This document shows positions 26,962 through 40,939 of a DNA stretch of 64,000 nt, piece by piece (within the stretch, counting starts at the first letter, position 1; every line of letters begins with the position of its first letter). Below the pieces are notes generated by a model. That model saw nothing but the letters and a program-made list of their open reading frames with translations, was not told where the DNA came from and ran no database searches. The position numbers and the translations under genes were made by a program. The DNA is taken from the NCBI RefSeq assembly GCF_012927045.1, contig NZ_JABBFW010000013.1, positions 87,716 to 151,715 of the forward strand, given 5' to 3'. The stretch is from Azohydromonas caseinilytica (GTDB lineage: Bacteria; Pseudomonadota; Gammaproteobacteria; Burkholderiales; Burkholderiaceae_C).

Positions 26962-27654
26962 CTACGGCTCGCCCACCCCTTCCTGCTCGCGCCAGGCCCG
27001 CAGCAGCGCCTGGCGCCGCCGCGGGTAGCGCTCGGCGCGGGCGCTGAGCGCGGCGATGCGGTCGGTGCGGAAGTGGCGGATCGCGCCGCGCAGCTCGCAC
27101 CACGCCACCAGCACCTGCACCTGGTCGAAGTAGCCCAGCGCGAAGGGCCAGACGGTGCGCACGCTGGCGCGGCCCTCAGCGTCGCGGTAGTCCAGGTCCA
27201 GCCGGCGTTCCTGGCGGATGGCGTCGCGCAGCGCGCCCAGCAGTTCGCTGCCCGCCAGCGGCGCGCCGGGCCCGGCCAGCAGCGCGCTGTCGTCGAGCTC
27301 GCGCCGCAGCGGCGGCGGCAGCACCGCGGCGATCTTGGCCAGCGCGTCGCGCGCGGCCAGGCCCAGGCGGGCGTCGCCGCGCTCCATCACCCAGCGCGAG
27401 CCCAGCACCAGCGCTTCCACCTCCTCCACCGAGAACATCAGCGGCGGCAACGTAAAACCTTCGCGCAGCACGTAGCCCAGGCCCGGCGCGCCGTCGATGC
27501 CCGCGCCCTGCGCCTGCAGCGTGGCGATGTCGCGGTACAGCGTGCGCAGGCTGATGCCCAGCTCCTGCGCCAGCGCCGCGCCGCCCACCGGCCGGCGGTG
27601 GCGACGCAGCAGCTGCAGCAGGTCCAGCAGGCGTTCGGAACGGGACAAGGGCAT
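26962..27654 (-). CDS. YafY-family HTH/WYL transcriptional regulator
   Basis: 230 residues. The N-terminal HTH_11 domain is SRSERLLDLLQLLRRHRRPV with ELGISLRTLYRDIATLQAQG. This is followed by the characteristic GYVLREGFTLPPLMFSVEEVEAL linker and a WYL-like ligand domain (LDLDYRDAEGRASVRTVWPF). In related systems these proteins repress neighbouring small-enzyme genes in response to an effector. Here the candidate target is the VOC gene just downstream. The start at 27654 gives the family N-terminus MPLSRSERLL. It is divergent from a second WYL protein at 27778. Confidence 0.9.
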   Translation of the reverse strand: MPLSRSERLLDLLQLLRRHRRPVGGAALAQELGISLRTLYRDIATLQAQGAGIDGAPGLGYVLREGFTLPPLMFSVEEVEALVLGSRWVMERGDARLGLAARDALAKIAAVLPPPLRRELDDSALLAGPGAPLAGSELLGALRDAIRQERRLDLDYRDAEGRASVRTVWPFALGYFDQVQVLVAWCELRGAIRHFRTDRIAALSARAERYPRRRQALLRAWREQEGVGEP

Positions 27655-27777
27655 CTCCAGGCGGCGGGCGGCGGGGAGCGCGATTGTGGCGGGCGCAACC
27701 ACGCGGGCCCCTGACGGCACGCCGCGGCGGCATGGCGGTTGCCGAGGCGGCGCAGTGCCCAACGCCTCTTCCTGCCC

Positions 27778-28719
27778 ATGCCTGCCCGAGACAGCCCGCT
27801 GGTGCGCCGCCTGGCGCTGCTGCTGATGAAGCTCAACCACGGCGAGCGGCTCTCGCCCGCCGCGCTCGCGCCCGAGCTGGACGTGAGCGCCGGCACGCTG
27901 CGGCGTGACCTGGGGCGGCGCTTGTCCTTCCTGCCGCTGGAGCGCGAGGGCGGCGCCTGGCGGCTGGATGCCGCCTTCGCCGGGCGCCTCGGCACGCGCG
28001 ACGTGGAGCACCTGGCCGCGCTGGCGGCGGTGCGCGGCCTGCTGCCGGCCGACGTGCCGCGCGAGCTGTTCGAGGCGCGGGTGCAGCGCGCCTTCCTGGC
28101 CGGCAGCGCCGCGGCGCAGCGCGAGCGCCCGGCGCTGGCGCGCCCGCTGGAGGACGCCATCGTTGCGCACCGGCGCATCGGCTTCGAGCTGCGCAAGGAC
28201 GAGGGGCTGCAGGCCTATGCCGACATCGAGCCCTACCGGCTGCTGCGCCACAAGGGCGCGTGGTATCTGGCGGCGCGCGACCACGGGCAGTTCAAGACCT
28301 TCTCGCTGGCGCGCATGCAGGGGCTGCGGGTGTCGGCGCAGGGCTTCAGCCCCGACCCGGGCACCGAGCGCGTCCTGGCCGACGACGAGGTGCTGTGGCA
28401 GGCGCGCGAGCGCGTGGTGCTGCGCATCAGCGCCGAGGCCGCGCCGCATTTCCGCCGGCGCAAGCTCATCGCCAGCCAGAAGATCGAGCAGGTGCTGGAG
28501 GACGGCAGCCTGGTCGTCTCCGTGCAGGCCGCCCACGCCAGCCAGGTGCTGCCCATCGTGCGCTACTGGATGCCGCACCTGCGCATCCTCAGCCCGCAGG
28601 CGTGGCAGGTGGAGCTGGAGGACGGGTTGAGCAGGTACCTGGGCGCGGCGGCGCGGGACGAGGCGGGCGGCTCCGAAGGGGCGGGAGAGAGGGAGACGGG
28701 GCGGGAGGTAGAGGGCTGA
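27778..28719 (+). CDS. WYL-domain transcriptional regulator
   Basis: 313 residues. An N-terminal winged helix (LVRRLALLLMKLNHGERLSP and LDVSAGTLRRDLGRRLSFLP) precedes a WYL ligand-binding domain (GFELRKDEGLQAYADIEPYR, LLRHKGAWYLAARDHGQFKT) and the WCX C-terminal extension. A Gly/Glu-rich tail (GGSEGAGERETG) follows. WYL regulators often sense nucleic-acid or nucleotide ligands and control stress or defence genes. It shares a 123-base divergent promoter region with the YafY-type regulator; its own targets are unknown. The start at 27778 was selected as the Met nearest the HTH domain. Confidence 0.88.
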   Translation: MPARDSPLVRRLALLLMKLNHGERLSPAALAPELDVSAGTLRRDLGRRLSFLPLEREGGAWRLDAAFAGRLGTRDVEHLAALAAVRGLLPADVPRELFEARVQRAFLAGSAAAQRERPALARPLEDAIVAHRRIGFELRKDEGLQAYADIEPYRLLRHKGAWYLAARDHGQFKTFSLARMQGLRVSAQGFSPDPGTERVLADDEVLWQARERVVLRISAEAAPHFRRRKLIASQKIEQVLEDGSLVVSVQAAHASQVLPIVRYWMPHLRILSPQAWQVELEDGLSRYLGAAARDEAGGSEGAGERETGREVEG

Positions 28720-28801
28720 GGTCTGTGGACGCACAGGCCCAGTGCTGTCCGGGGCAAGTGGTGGACGTTGGCTGAGAGCTGGTCGGCCTCGCTGATTACC
28801 T

Positions 28802-28970
28802 CGTCATCCCCGCGTAGGCGCCCACCCTTGGTGGGCGCCCAGGCGGTCCCACGTCAGCGCGCAAGAGCAGATGCAGGCATCACGAAACGACTACTCCCGG
28901 ACATGCCGGCCAAGCAACTTGCGGCCGGCTCGGGGACTGCCTGGGTTCCCTGCCTGCGCGGGAATGACGA
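28802..28970. repeat. Inverted pair of CGTCATYCCCGCG intergenic repeats
   Basis: CGTCATCCCCGCG near 28802 and CGCGGGAATGACGA at 28957-28970 face each other and bracket about 150 bases. This head-to-head arrangement resembles a bacterial interspersed mosaic element. CGTCATTCCCGCG is a common intergenic repeat core in Burkholderiales. Confidence 0.45.
28817..28839. repeat. Strong stem-loop (10-base arms)
   Basis: GGCGCCCACC, loop CTT, GGTGGGCGCC. The arms are perfect, with no T tract. It lies 98 bases after the WYL gene, so it could stabilise or end that transcript, but it may simply be part of the surrounding repeat. Confidence 0.5.
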
Positions 28971-29065
28971 TGTAGAAGACGTGGCGCCTCGGCCTCCGGG
29001 CCGCCGCGAGGCCGCCATCTTCCCGGACGCCTCCGACCCGCACCGACGCGCCCGCCTTCAGCGCC

Positions 29066-29953
29066 TCAATGCCGATGCGCCCCGGCTGCTCCAGCCGCCC
29101 CGCCCGGCCCCACGGCCTGCACCGGCACCTGCAGCTCCTTGGTGCTCTCGCGCCCATCCCGGTCGACGAAGCGCAGCGTCAGTGGCATCGAAGTACCGGC
29201 GGCCAGCGCCTGCTTCAGGCCGGTGACCATCAGGTGCACCCCGCCGGGCGCCAGCTCGACGCCCTGCCCCGGCGGCAGTTCCAGGCCCTGGGCCAGCTCG
29301 CGCATGCGCATCACGTTGCCTTCCATCGACATCTGGTGCACCTCGACACGCTCGGCCACCGGGGTGGAGCCGCCCACCAGCCGCGAGCCGGCGCCCGCGG
29401 TGAGCTTGGCGTAGACGCCCGTGCCGCCCTGCCCCGGCACCGTGGGCCGGGCCCAGGCGTCGCGCACTTCCACCGGCGCCACGCCGGCGGGCAGCACGTC
29501 CAGCCGCGCCGCGGGGAATTCCGGCGCGGGGCCGCTGCCAGCCGGGATCTCGGCCCAATCGGCGCTGCCCTGGTCGCAGCTCTGCAGCACCTTGAACCAC
29601 AGCGTGCCGGGCTTGTCCGCCAGGCGCCCGCGCAGGGTGAAGCTGGCCTTCTCGTTGGCCGGCAGCGCGGCCTGGGCGCTGTCGGCCTTCCAGGACACCT
29701 CGCGCGCGCCGCTGCTCAGCGTCCAGCCCGGCCGCGGCTGGGCGTCGATGAAAGTAAAACTCTCGGGCAGCCGCACCCGGATGGCAGTGGTCGAGGCGGC
29801 GTCCTTGCAGGCATGGCCGACGCGGAACGAGGCGGGATAGACGCTGCCCGCGGTGGCGCCGCCCGGCGGCAGCGTGACATGCGCCTGGGCGCACAGGGGA
29901 GACAGCGCGGCGAAGGCGCAGGCCAGGACGAGGTGGCGGGAAGAAACTGGCAT
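29066..29953 (-). CDS. Periplasmic YcnI (DUF1775) - PCuAC copper chaperone fusion
   Basis: 295 residues. The signal peptide ends CAQA, so the mature protein begins at His25 in HVTLPPGGA. An N-terminal copper-binding His is typical of YcnI/DUF1775 domains (about 25-165). A PCuAC domain follows (about 165-280) with the motif VHQMSMEGNVMRMRE and GGVHLMV, the Met/His cluster that delivers Cu(I) to cytochrome oxidase. The C-terminus is Ala/Gly-rich and ends HRH. The two domains are often separate genes, so this is a fusion. It is downstream of the DUF2946 gene on the same strand, so together they form a copper-handling locus. Confidence 0.9.
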   Translation of the reverse strand: MPVSSRHLVLACAFAALSPLCAQAHVTLPPGGATAGSVYPASFRVGHACKDAASTTAIRVRLPESFTFIDAQPRPGWTLSSGAREVSWKADSAQAALPANEKASFTLRGRLADKPGTLWFKVLQSCDQGSADWAEIPAGSGPAPEFPAARLDVLPAGVAPVEVRDAWARPTVPGQGGTGVYAKLTAGAGSRLVGGSTPVAERVEVHQMSMEGNVMRMRELAQGLELPPGQGVELAPGGVHLMVTGLKQALAAGTSMPLTLRFVDRDGRESTKELQVPVQAVGPGGAAGAAGAHRH

Positions 29954-30085
29954 GGCGTTTTCCTTGAGGGGGTCGGGCTTCGGTGGCGGCGCTCTGCCGC
30001 GCCTGGGACAGGAGTGAAGCCCGGGTCAACGATCAGGGCCGGGCCATGTCCGCATCGGGTGCGAACCGGCCGGCATCGGGATGCG

Positions 30086-30451
30086 TCAATGCAAGGAAAG
30101 CGGCGGGCCGCGCGACAGCGGCGCGTACCAGTCCAGCGAGGGCGCGGCGCCCGGCGGCGCGGCCGGCGGAGCCTGGCGGTGAGCAAGGAGCGCCACGGCT
30201 GCCGCCTCGGGCGGCGGCGCCGCGGCCCAGCCGGCCGGGCAGCAGCAGTCGAGGCCGTGCTGATGCTGGGGATGGCCGTCCTCGGACGGCAGCGCGATGC
30301 GCCGGTGGCCCTGCGCCGAGCACACCTCCACGCCCGCGGCCTGCGCCACGGCCATGCGCGGCATCCACAAGGCCTGCACCAGCAGCGCCAGCAGCAGCGC
30401 CACCAGTGCGGCGAGGCGCTGGGGACGGCGAAGGCGCGCGGCGGACGGCAT
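30086..30451 (-). CDS. DUF2946-like membrane/periplasmic protein
   Basis: 121 residues. An N-terminal membrane helix (LAALVALLLALLVQALWM) is followed by a small domain with GVEVCSAQGHRR and HPQHQHGLDCCCPAG. The His/Cys cluster suggests metal binding and fits DUF2946 proteins, which co-occur with PCuAC and TonB-dependent copper genes. It is the upstream neighbour of the YcnI-PCuAC fusion (132-base gap), supporting a copper role. Function is not demonstrated for the family. Confidence 0.7.
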   Translation of the reverse strand: MPSAARLRRPQRLAALVALLLALLVQALWMPRMAVAQAAGVEVCSAQGHRRIALPSEDGHPQHQHGLDCCCPAGWAAAPPPEAAAVALLAHRQAPPAAPPGAAPSLDWYAPLSRGPPLSLH

Positions 30452-30549
30452 GGCGGGAGATTCTAGAGAGGGTGCAAGGCCGGCCTGCCGGGGCGGCTTG
30501 TCCGGGCCGGCCCAAGGGGAGCCGCAGCCCGGCTGCCGCCACTACCGCG

Positions 30550-32703
30550 TCACAGGAACAGCGGCGCCGGATTGAGCATTTCCTCGGGCGCGGCCCGCTC
30601 CACCCAGCCCATGGCCACGGGCACCTCGTACAGCCGCCCGGGGCCGAAGCGCGGCCAGAAGTGGCGCAGGCCCGGCACGATCACCTGCGCCACCGCCAGG
30701 CCCAGGTCGGGCCGGCTCTTGTCCACCACCAGCGGCGACAGGCCGGCGCGGCGCAACCGGGCGCAGCACTGCCCGATGTCTTCGCGCAGGTCCAGCCCGT
30801 CGGAGAGCACCGGCAGCGCGCCCGCGACGCTGCCCGCGGGCTCCAGGAACGGGGCGCGCGGCAGCAGCGCGCGGTCCCAGGGCGGCGGCGCGTCGGGGCG
30901 CTCGTCGAGCAGCTGGTTCAGCTCGGTCAGCGCGCGGCTCAGCGCGATCGGGCCCTGCAGGTGGCAGCCGAAGCCCAGCGCGTGGCGGTCGCTGCCCTCG
31001 TGCCGCGCCACCGCGGCGTACACCGGGATGCCCAGGTCGTGCGTGAGGTCCAGCACCTGCACCGACCAGCCCGAGGCCTGGTAGTCGGCGCGCAGCGCCT
31101 GCACGAAGGCGTCGTCGATGCGCTCCAGGTCCAGCGCCGGGCGCGCCAGGCGCTGATACCACCAGATGGCGGTGGCGTCGCGCTCGACCAGCTCCAGCAG
31201 CCCCTGCAGCACCGCCTCCTCGAACACGTTGCCCGCGGCGGTGCCGTTGGGGTTGTAGATGCCGAAGGCGCTGCCCTGGCCGGGCGGCGTCTCGGCGTAG
31301 CAGTAGGCCAGGGGCACCAGGCGGCGCGGCCCGCCGTCCAGCGGCCAGGCCGGCGTCCAGGCGATGCGGGCCTGGTCGTCGAAGGGCAGCGGCACCTGGC
31401 GGCGGCGGTCGGTGGTGGTGGCGTTGATGCACTCGCGCCGCGCGTACTGGCGCGCGCTGAAGCCCTGCAGCGTCTCGAAGCTCAGCGCCTCCTCGCCCAG
31501 CGCGGCGCGCGTGGCCAGCAGCACGGCCTCGTCGCCCTGCCACACGCTGCTGGCGCGCTCGATGGCCTCGCACAGCGCGCTGGCCTGCGCCTGCGCCGGG
31601 CTGCGGCCCTTGCCGGCGCAGATCTTGTCGAAGCCGTTGTCGCTGGGCCAGGTCTGCGGGCACACCGGGTAGCCACTGACGTAGACCTGCCGGCGCGCGG
31701 TGTGGCGCCCCGGCATGGGATGCAGGTACTGCACCGCGCCCGTGACCGGGCTGACCAGGGGGCGCAGCGCCAGCAGCGTCTCCTCCGGGCTGCGGCAGCG
31801 GTGGCCGCCGTCGGTGCGCTCGGCGGCCAAGCGCGACTGCAGCGCCGGGGCGCGGAAGCCCTGGGCCGCCATCAGGTGCGCGTCGCCGCAGGTCGGGCAC
31901 TGCGGGCGCCGGCGCACGGCATGCCGGGTCGTGGCCAGCGTGTGCGGATCGAAGCTCAGCAGCGCCTCGCGCAGCGTGCGCTCGCCGCCGGCGGCCTGCC
32001 GCACGGCCTGCGCCAGCCAGGCCGCGGCGGTGGCGGCGGTGGCGGGCTCGGTGGACGCGGGGGTGGTGAAGGCCTGCCCCAGGCGCTGCTGCACGAAGCG
32101 CTGCGCCGGGCGGTTCCAGGCCACGGCGTGGAGCAGGCAGTCGAAACAGGGGCCGGGCGAGGCATCGAGCAGCGGGCCGATGGTGGGCTGCGCGCCGCCG
32201 GGTCGCGCCAGCAGCACGCTGCGCCCGGCCGCACGCGCGCGGGCCAGGTGCCGGCCCACGTGCTCGTCCAGCAGGTCAGCGCACACCAGTACCTCCAGCG
32301 CCACCGGCGCGTTCGGGGTGGCCGCCACGCGCAGGCCCGCGGCCTCCAGCGCCAGCGCCACCGGCCAGCTGCCCGGCTCCAGCGCCGTCAGCGCCACCAG
32401 CGGCGCGGGCACCTGCGCGGCGGCGCCCGCGCTCAGGTGGCCGCCGTCGGCCAGGCGCTGCAGCACGTAGCCGACTTCGAGCTCGCCCAGGCCCAGGCGC
32501 GGGGCCAGGACCTGCGCGATCTCGGCCACGCTGCGGCGGCCGTCGATGAGCGGCGCCACGGCCACCACGGCCGCGCCGCGCAGCACCACGCGACGCGTCT
32601 CGCCGTGCAGCAACACGGTGTGCTCGTCGATGACGGCCAAGGCCAGCCCGGGGTGCCAGCGCGGAACGTCGTCACGGGAGGGACCCAGGGCCGGTGGCGC
32701 CAT
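30550..32703 (-). CDS. TOMM cyclodehydratase: leader-binding/E1-like domain fused to YcaO
   Basis: 717 residues. The N-terminal half (about 1-300) is the TOMM leader-peptide-binding, E1-like partner. It includes ALAVIDEHTVLLHGETRRVV and two Cys pairs (CFDC, CPTC) that likely hold a structural zinc. The C-terminal half (about 330-717) is YcaO, an ATP-dependent enzyme converting Cys/Ser/Thr to thiazoline/oxazoline. ATP-site glutamates are visible in SALCEAIERAS and NVFEEAVLQGLLELVERDAT. The protein ends LNPAPLFL, near the Pro-rich tail of cyclodehydratases. It begins four bases after the stop of the second precursor gene. No separate flavin dehydrogenase gene is nearby, so products may remain azolines. 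Confidence 0.92.
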   Translation of the reverse strand: MAPPALGPSRDDVPRWHPGLALAVIDEHTVLLHGETRRVVLRGAAVVAVAPLIDGRRSVAEIAQVLAPRLGLGELEVGYVLQRLADGGHLSAGAAAQVPAPLVALTALEPGSWPVALALEAAGLRVAATPNAPVALEVLVCADLLDEHVGRHLARARAAGRSVLLARPGGAQPTIGPLLDASPGPCFDCLLHAVAWNRPAQRFVQQRLGQAFTTPASTEPATAATAAAWLAQAVRQAAGGERTLREALLSFDPHTLATTRHAVRRRPQCPTCGDAHLMAAQGFRAPALQSRLAAERTDGGHRCRSPEETLLALRPLVSPVTGAVQYLHPMPGRHTARRQVYVSGYPVCPQTWPSDNGFDKICAGKGRSPAQAQASALCEAIERASSVWQGDEAVLLATRAALGEEALSFETLQGFSARQYARRECINATTTDRRRQVPLPFDDQARIAWTPAWPLDGGPRRLVPLAYCYAETPPGQGSAFGIYNPNGTAAGNVFEEAVLQGLLELVERDATAIWWYQRLARPALDLERIDDAFVQALRADYQASGWSVQVLDLTHDLGIPVYAAVARHEGSDRHALGFGCHLQGPIALSRALTELNQLLDERPDAPPPWDRALLPRAPFLEPAGSVAGALPVLSDGLDLREDIGQCCARLRRAGLSPLVVDKSRPDLGLAVAQVIVPGLRHFWPRFGPGRLYEVPVAMGWVERAAPEEMLNPAPLFL

Positions 32704-32707
32704 GGCC

Positions 32708-33061
32708 TCAGCAGCAGGTGAAGAGGTACGTGGGGCCGGCGCAGTTGTAGGCGGCGAAGGCGATGAGCTGCTCCTCGACCTTGGGCGCCACGGGCACGCC
32801 GAAGGTGGTGCGCACCGGCGGCAGGGTCCACTGCTTCTTCTTGGCGTCCCAACCCTGGCCGGGGCCGGTGGCCTCGCGCACCTTCAGGTCGACGTTCCAG
32901 GGGCACTGGTAGCCGAAGTAGTTGGCCAGCGCGCCGGTGGGGTCGGCCAGGAAGTCCTGCTTGAACTGCGCGTTGGTCCAGGCCAGGGCCACGGCGCGCA
33001 GGTACACCTCCTGGAACTCCAGCAGCGAGTCGTAGGACGGGATCTGGTTGTTGCGGGGCAT
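32708..33061 (-). CDS. TOMM precursor protein 2 (BMA_0021/BMA_0022-type)
   Basis: 117 residues starting MPRNNQIPSYDSLLEFQEVY. The leader is long and acidic/helical (VALAWTNAQFKQDFLADPTG, FGYQCPWNVDL), like the nitrile-hydratase-like leaders of some TOMM precursors. The C-terminus AYNCAGPTYLFTCC is a short core rich in modifiable residues: Cys, Thr, Thr, Cys, Cys. It parallels precursor 1 in length and layout (ALAW, YRFPFN/YQCPWN, PPV...), so the two are paralogues. The pairing matches the BMA_0021/BMA_0022 precursor pair known from Burkholderia mallei. AAAGGA precedes the ATG. The mature product is unknown. Confidence 0.88.
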   Translation of the reverse strand: MPRNNQIPSYDSLLEFQEVYLRAVALAWTNAQFKQDFLADPTGALANYFGYQCPWNVDLKVREATGPGQGWDAKKKQWTLPPVRTTFGVPVAPKVEEQLIAFAAYNCAGPTYLFTCC

Positions 33062-33081
33062 GGTGCGTGTCCTTTGGTGAG

Positions 33082-33429
33082 TCAGCCGTTGAGGAAGGTG
33101 ATGTGCGTGGCGTTGAAGGCAGCCAGCGCCTCCACCTGCTCCTCCACCGGCGGGGCCGGCGGCAGCACCATCTCCAGCGCATTGCGCCGCGTCACGCGCC
33201 AGTCGCCCACGGTGTTGGGCTCCCAGCTGGCGTTGTCCACGTCCACGCCCAGTTCCATGTTGAAGGGGAAGCGGTAGCCCACCCCCTCCTTCAGCGCCCG
33301 CTTGGGGTCCGTCACCAGCTGGTCGTAGAAGGCCTTGTCGCGCCAGGCCAGCGCGATCGCCTGCATCACCGCGGCACGGAACGCGATGAAGTGGTCAAAG
33401 GTATCGAGTTCGGTGTCGTTGCTCTTCAA
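33082..33429 (-). CDS. TOMM precursor protein 1, TTG start
   Basis: 115 residues, reading (M)KSNDTELDTFDHFIAFRAAV, then MQAIALAWRDKAFYDQLVTD and YRFPFNMELGVDVDN. It shares layout with precursor 2 (ALAW, KEGVGYRFPFN, LPPAPPVEEQVEAL). The core at the C-terminus is AAFNATHITFLNG, with only two Thr as modifiable residues and no Cys. There is no ATG near the homology boundary; TTG at 33427-33429 with GAGGG five bases upstream is the best start. It lies 46 bases after the kinase/cyclase stop and 20 bases before precursor 2, so it is in the same operon. Confidence 0.85.
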   Translation of the reverse strand: MKSNDTELDTFDHFIAFRAAVMQAIALAWRDKAFYDQLVTDPKRALKEGVGYRFPFNMELGVDVDNASWEPNTVGDWRVTRRNALEMVLPPAPPVEEQVEALAAFNATHITFLNG

Positions 33430-33434
33430 CGGGA

Positions 33435-33439
33435 CCCTC
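33435..33439 (-). promoter_or_regulatory. Ribosome-binding site deciding the TTG start of TOMM precursor 1
   Basis: GAGGG with a five-base spacer before TTG. It is the only Shine-Dalgarno match where homology with the paralogous precursor begins. Confidence 0.65.
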
Positions 33440-33475
33440 GTGATGGTTTGTTGTGGGTGGGGTGCAGGCTTGGGG

Positions 33476-37395
<3,920 letters not shown>

Positions 37396-37399
<4 letters not shown>

Positions 37400-38349
37400 G
37401 CCAGGGCGTCCGAAGCCGGGTCCATGCGGCCTTCGAGCTGCGAGCCGCGATGGATCTCGAAGGCCACCGGGCCCAGCCGCAGCCCGCCGCGGCGTCCCTC
37501 GATGACCTGCGCCAAGCCGCTGGCCCCGGCCAGCGCGTTCATCAGCTGGTCGCGGGCGCGGAAGATCTGGATGTTGAGATGCGGCGGGTCCATGCCCAGC
37601 ATGCGCGCCAGCCGCGGGCGCTCCAGCCAGCCCTGCGCGGCCGGGTCCAGCCCCGCGCGCGCATCGGCCAGGCGCTGGCGCGCCAGCGTCAGCAGCGCGT
37701 AGTGGTGGCTGCGCTCGCCCAGGTCGGCCGCCTGCAGGCCCCGGCGCACCTGCAGCCAGGTGTGCTCCTCGTCCAGGCTGACGCGAAAGCTCAGCAGCAG
37801 CGGCTCGGCCTGCTGCACCACGGCCCGCGTCTCGTCCACCTCCTGCGGCACCACCAGGCGGTAGCGCGCCCCGCCCAGCTCCAGCTCGTCGCCGTCCTGC
37901 AGGCTGCGCAGCTCGCCCTGCTGCTCCAGCATCCACAGGCCCGTGTCCAGCTCGTACAGGTCCAGCTCCGGCGCCTCCGCGTCGGGCAACAGGTTGTGGC
38001 GCGAAAGCCACAGCGGCGGGCGCACCGGGTCCAGCGGCAGCAACGCCGGGCCGGGCGGCGACAGGTCCACCACGTCCCAGTCGGCCGCGCCCGGGCCGAA
38101 GCGCAGCACCTGCCCCAGCGCCAGCGGCACCGCCTCGCCCGGCGGCAGGCGCCGGCCGTCGATCAGCGTGCCGTTGCGGCTGTGGTCGGTGACGAACCAG
38201 CCACCGTCGCGCCAGCGCAACATCGCGTGCAGCTGCGAGGCCTCGCGGTTGGGGAGCACCGTGTCCGAACGCGCTGGATGGCGCCCGAAGACGTGATTGC
38301 CGCGCAGCAAGACGCGGTCCTCGTTTTCGCTGTTGCGCAGCATCCCCAT
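37396..38349 (-). CDS. FHA-domain protein of the TOMM operon
   Basis: 317 residues. The N-terminal FHA domain (about 10-95) has VLLRGNHVFGRHPARSDTVL, SQLHAMLRWRDGGWFVTD and HSRNGTLIDG, the GR...SxxH...NG signature of phosphothreonine recognition. The rest contains a second FHA-like part and a helical region (LNIQIFRARDQLMNALAGAS) resembling helical regulatory domains. It is translationally coupled (ATGA overlap) to the kinase/cyclase gene, so its FHA domain may bind that kinase's phosphothreonines. It is the first gene of the operon. GGAGG lies 11 bases before the ATG at 38349; an alternative ATG is at 38343. Confidence 0.88.
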
Positions 38350-39049
38350 GAGCCCAGACTCCTCCCCCGTCGACCATGACAAGGCGCCCCATGCAAAGCG
38401 CCCGAATAAGGGGGAGAAGTGTAGGGCCGCCCATGGCGTGGCCCGCGATGCAACGCGCCGCTTCGCACAGGCGGCGGCGCCATGGCCCCAGCATCCGCCC
38501 GGCACGGGCCGGGAAGAAGCGTCGTCCGGCGCCGGGCCCTCGGGGTCGGATCGAGCTCAGGCCCAAGCGCGCACCCTGCCGGCTCAGGCCGCCAGCGCCG
38601 CCAGCAGAGCCAGGCCCAGGGTGTGCGAGCGCTGCGCCTGCTTGTCGCAGGCCAGGCCGCAAGGCGTCGCGCGATACGGCGCAGTGCCGCGGGACAGCAC
38701 GCTCCGCAGCCAGCGTGCGTGCCGCGGGCGCGCACCGGCAGCGCCCTCCCCGGCCGAAGCGGGAAGGAGGGGCGGCTGGTGGCGACGCTGAAGCGGCATC
38801 GGGACGGTGAAGGGAAAAGTGAAACGGGGCGATGGGGTACTCATGGGCGTTGCGTCCCCCACCTTGGTGGGTCACGTGGGTCGGGAGCCACATGCTCAAG
38901 GGATTGCCCTGATCGGTGAATTACGACCAGTTACGGTCACTTGCCTGCACGCGGCCCGTGGGCCGCGCGTCGTCGGCGGGCGCGGCGGCGGTGGAGCGCC
39001 AGGGGCTTGCCGGCGCTTCGGGCGCGGCGGCTCCCTTGTCTAATGGGGC
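38350..39049. other. 700-base gene-free region upstream of the TOMM operon
   Basis: Divergent region between the TOMM operon and the CHASE kinase gene. Long open frames exist but are Arg/Pro/Ser-rich and unlike proteins. CCCACC-TT-GGTGGG at 38858-38871 is a compact palindrome. TTACG is repeated with exact 10-base spacing at 38921 and 38931 (ACCAG between). These are possible binding sites, but no regulator can be named. The region's length is unusual for this compact genome. Confidence 0.5.
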
Positions 39050-40855
<1,806 letters not shown>

Positions 40856-40939
40856 AGCTGCCGGCGCCGCATTGAGCGCACTACCCTGACCGTTCCATGA
40901 GCAACCGTCCCGCCGGGGACGCACGGGAGGGTCCGGACG

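Larger units (their letters stand above)
28720..29065. other. Gene-free region with inverted REP-like pair
   Basis: A 346-base gap containing the hairpin at 28817-28839 and an inverted pair of repeats (28802-28814 and 28958-28970). No protein-like frame is recognised. Confidence 0.5.

Noticed and set aside
28817..28839. Intrinsic terminator after the WYL regulator
   Set aside because: The stem is strong but there is no T tract, so it is listed as a repeat only.
38482..38919. Possible small gene in the 700-base gap upstream of the TOMM operon
   Set aside because: Frames on both strands are Arg/Ser/Gly/Pro-rich with no start context or similarity.
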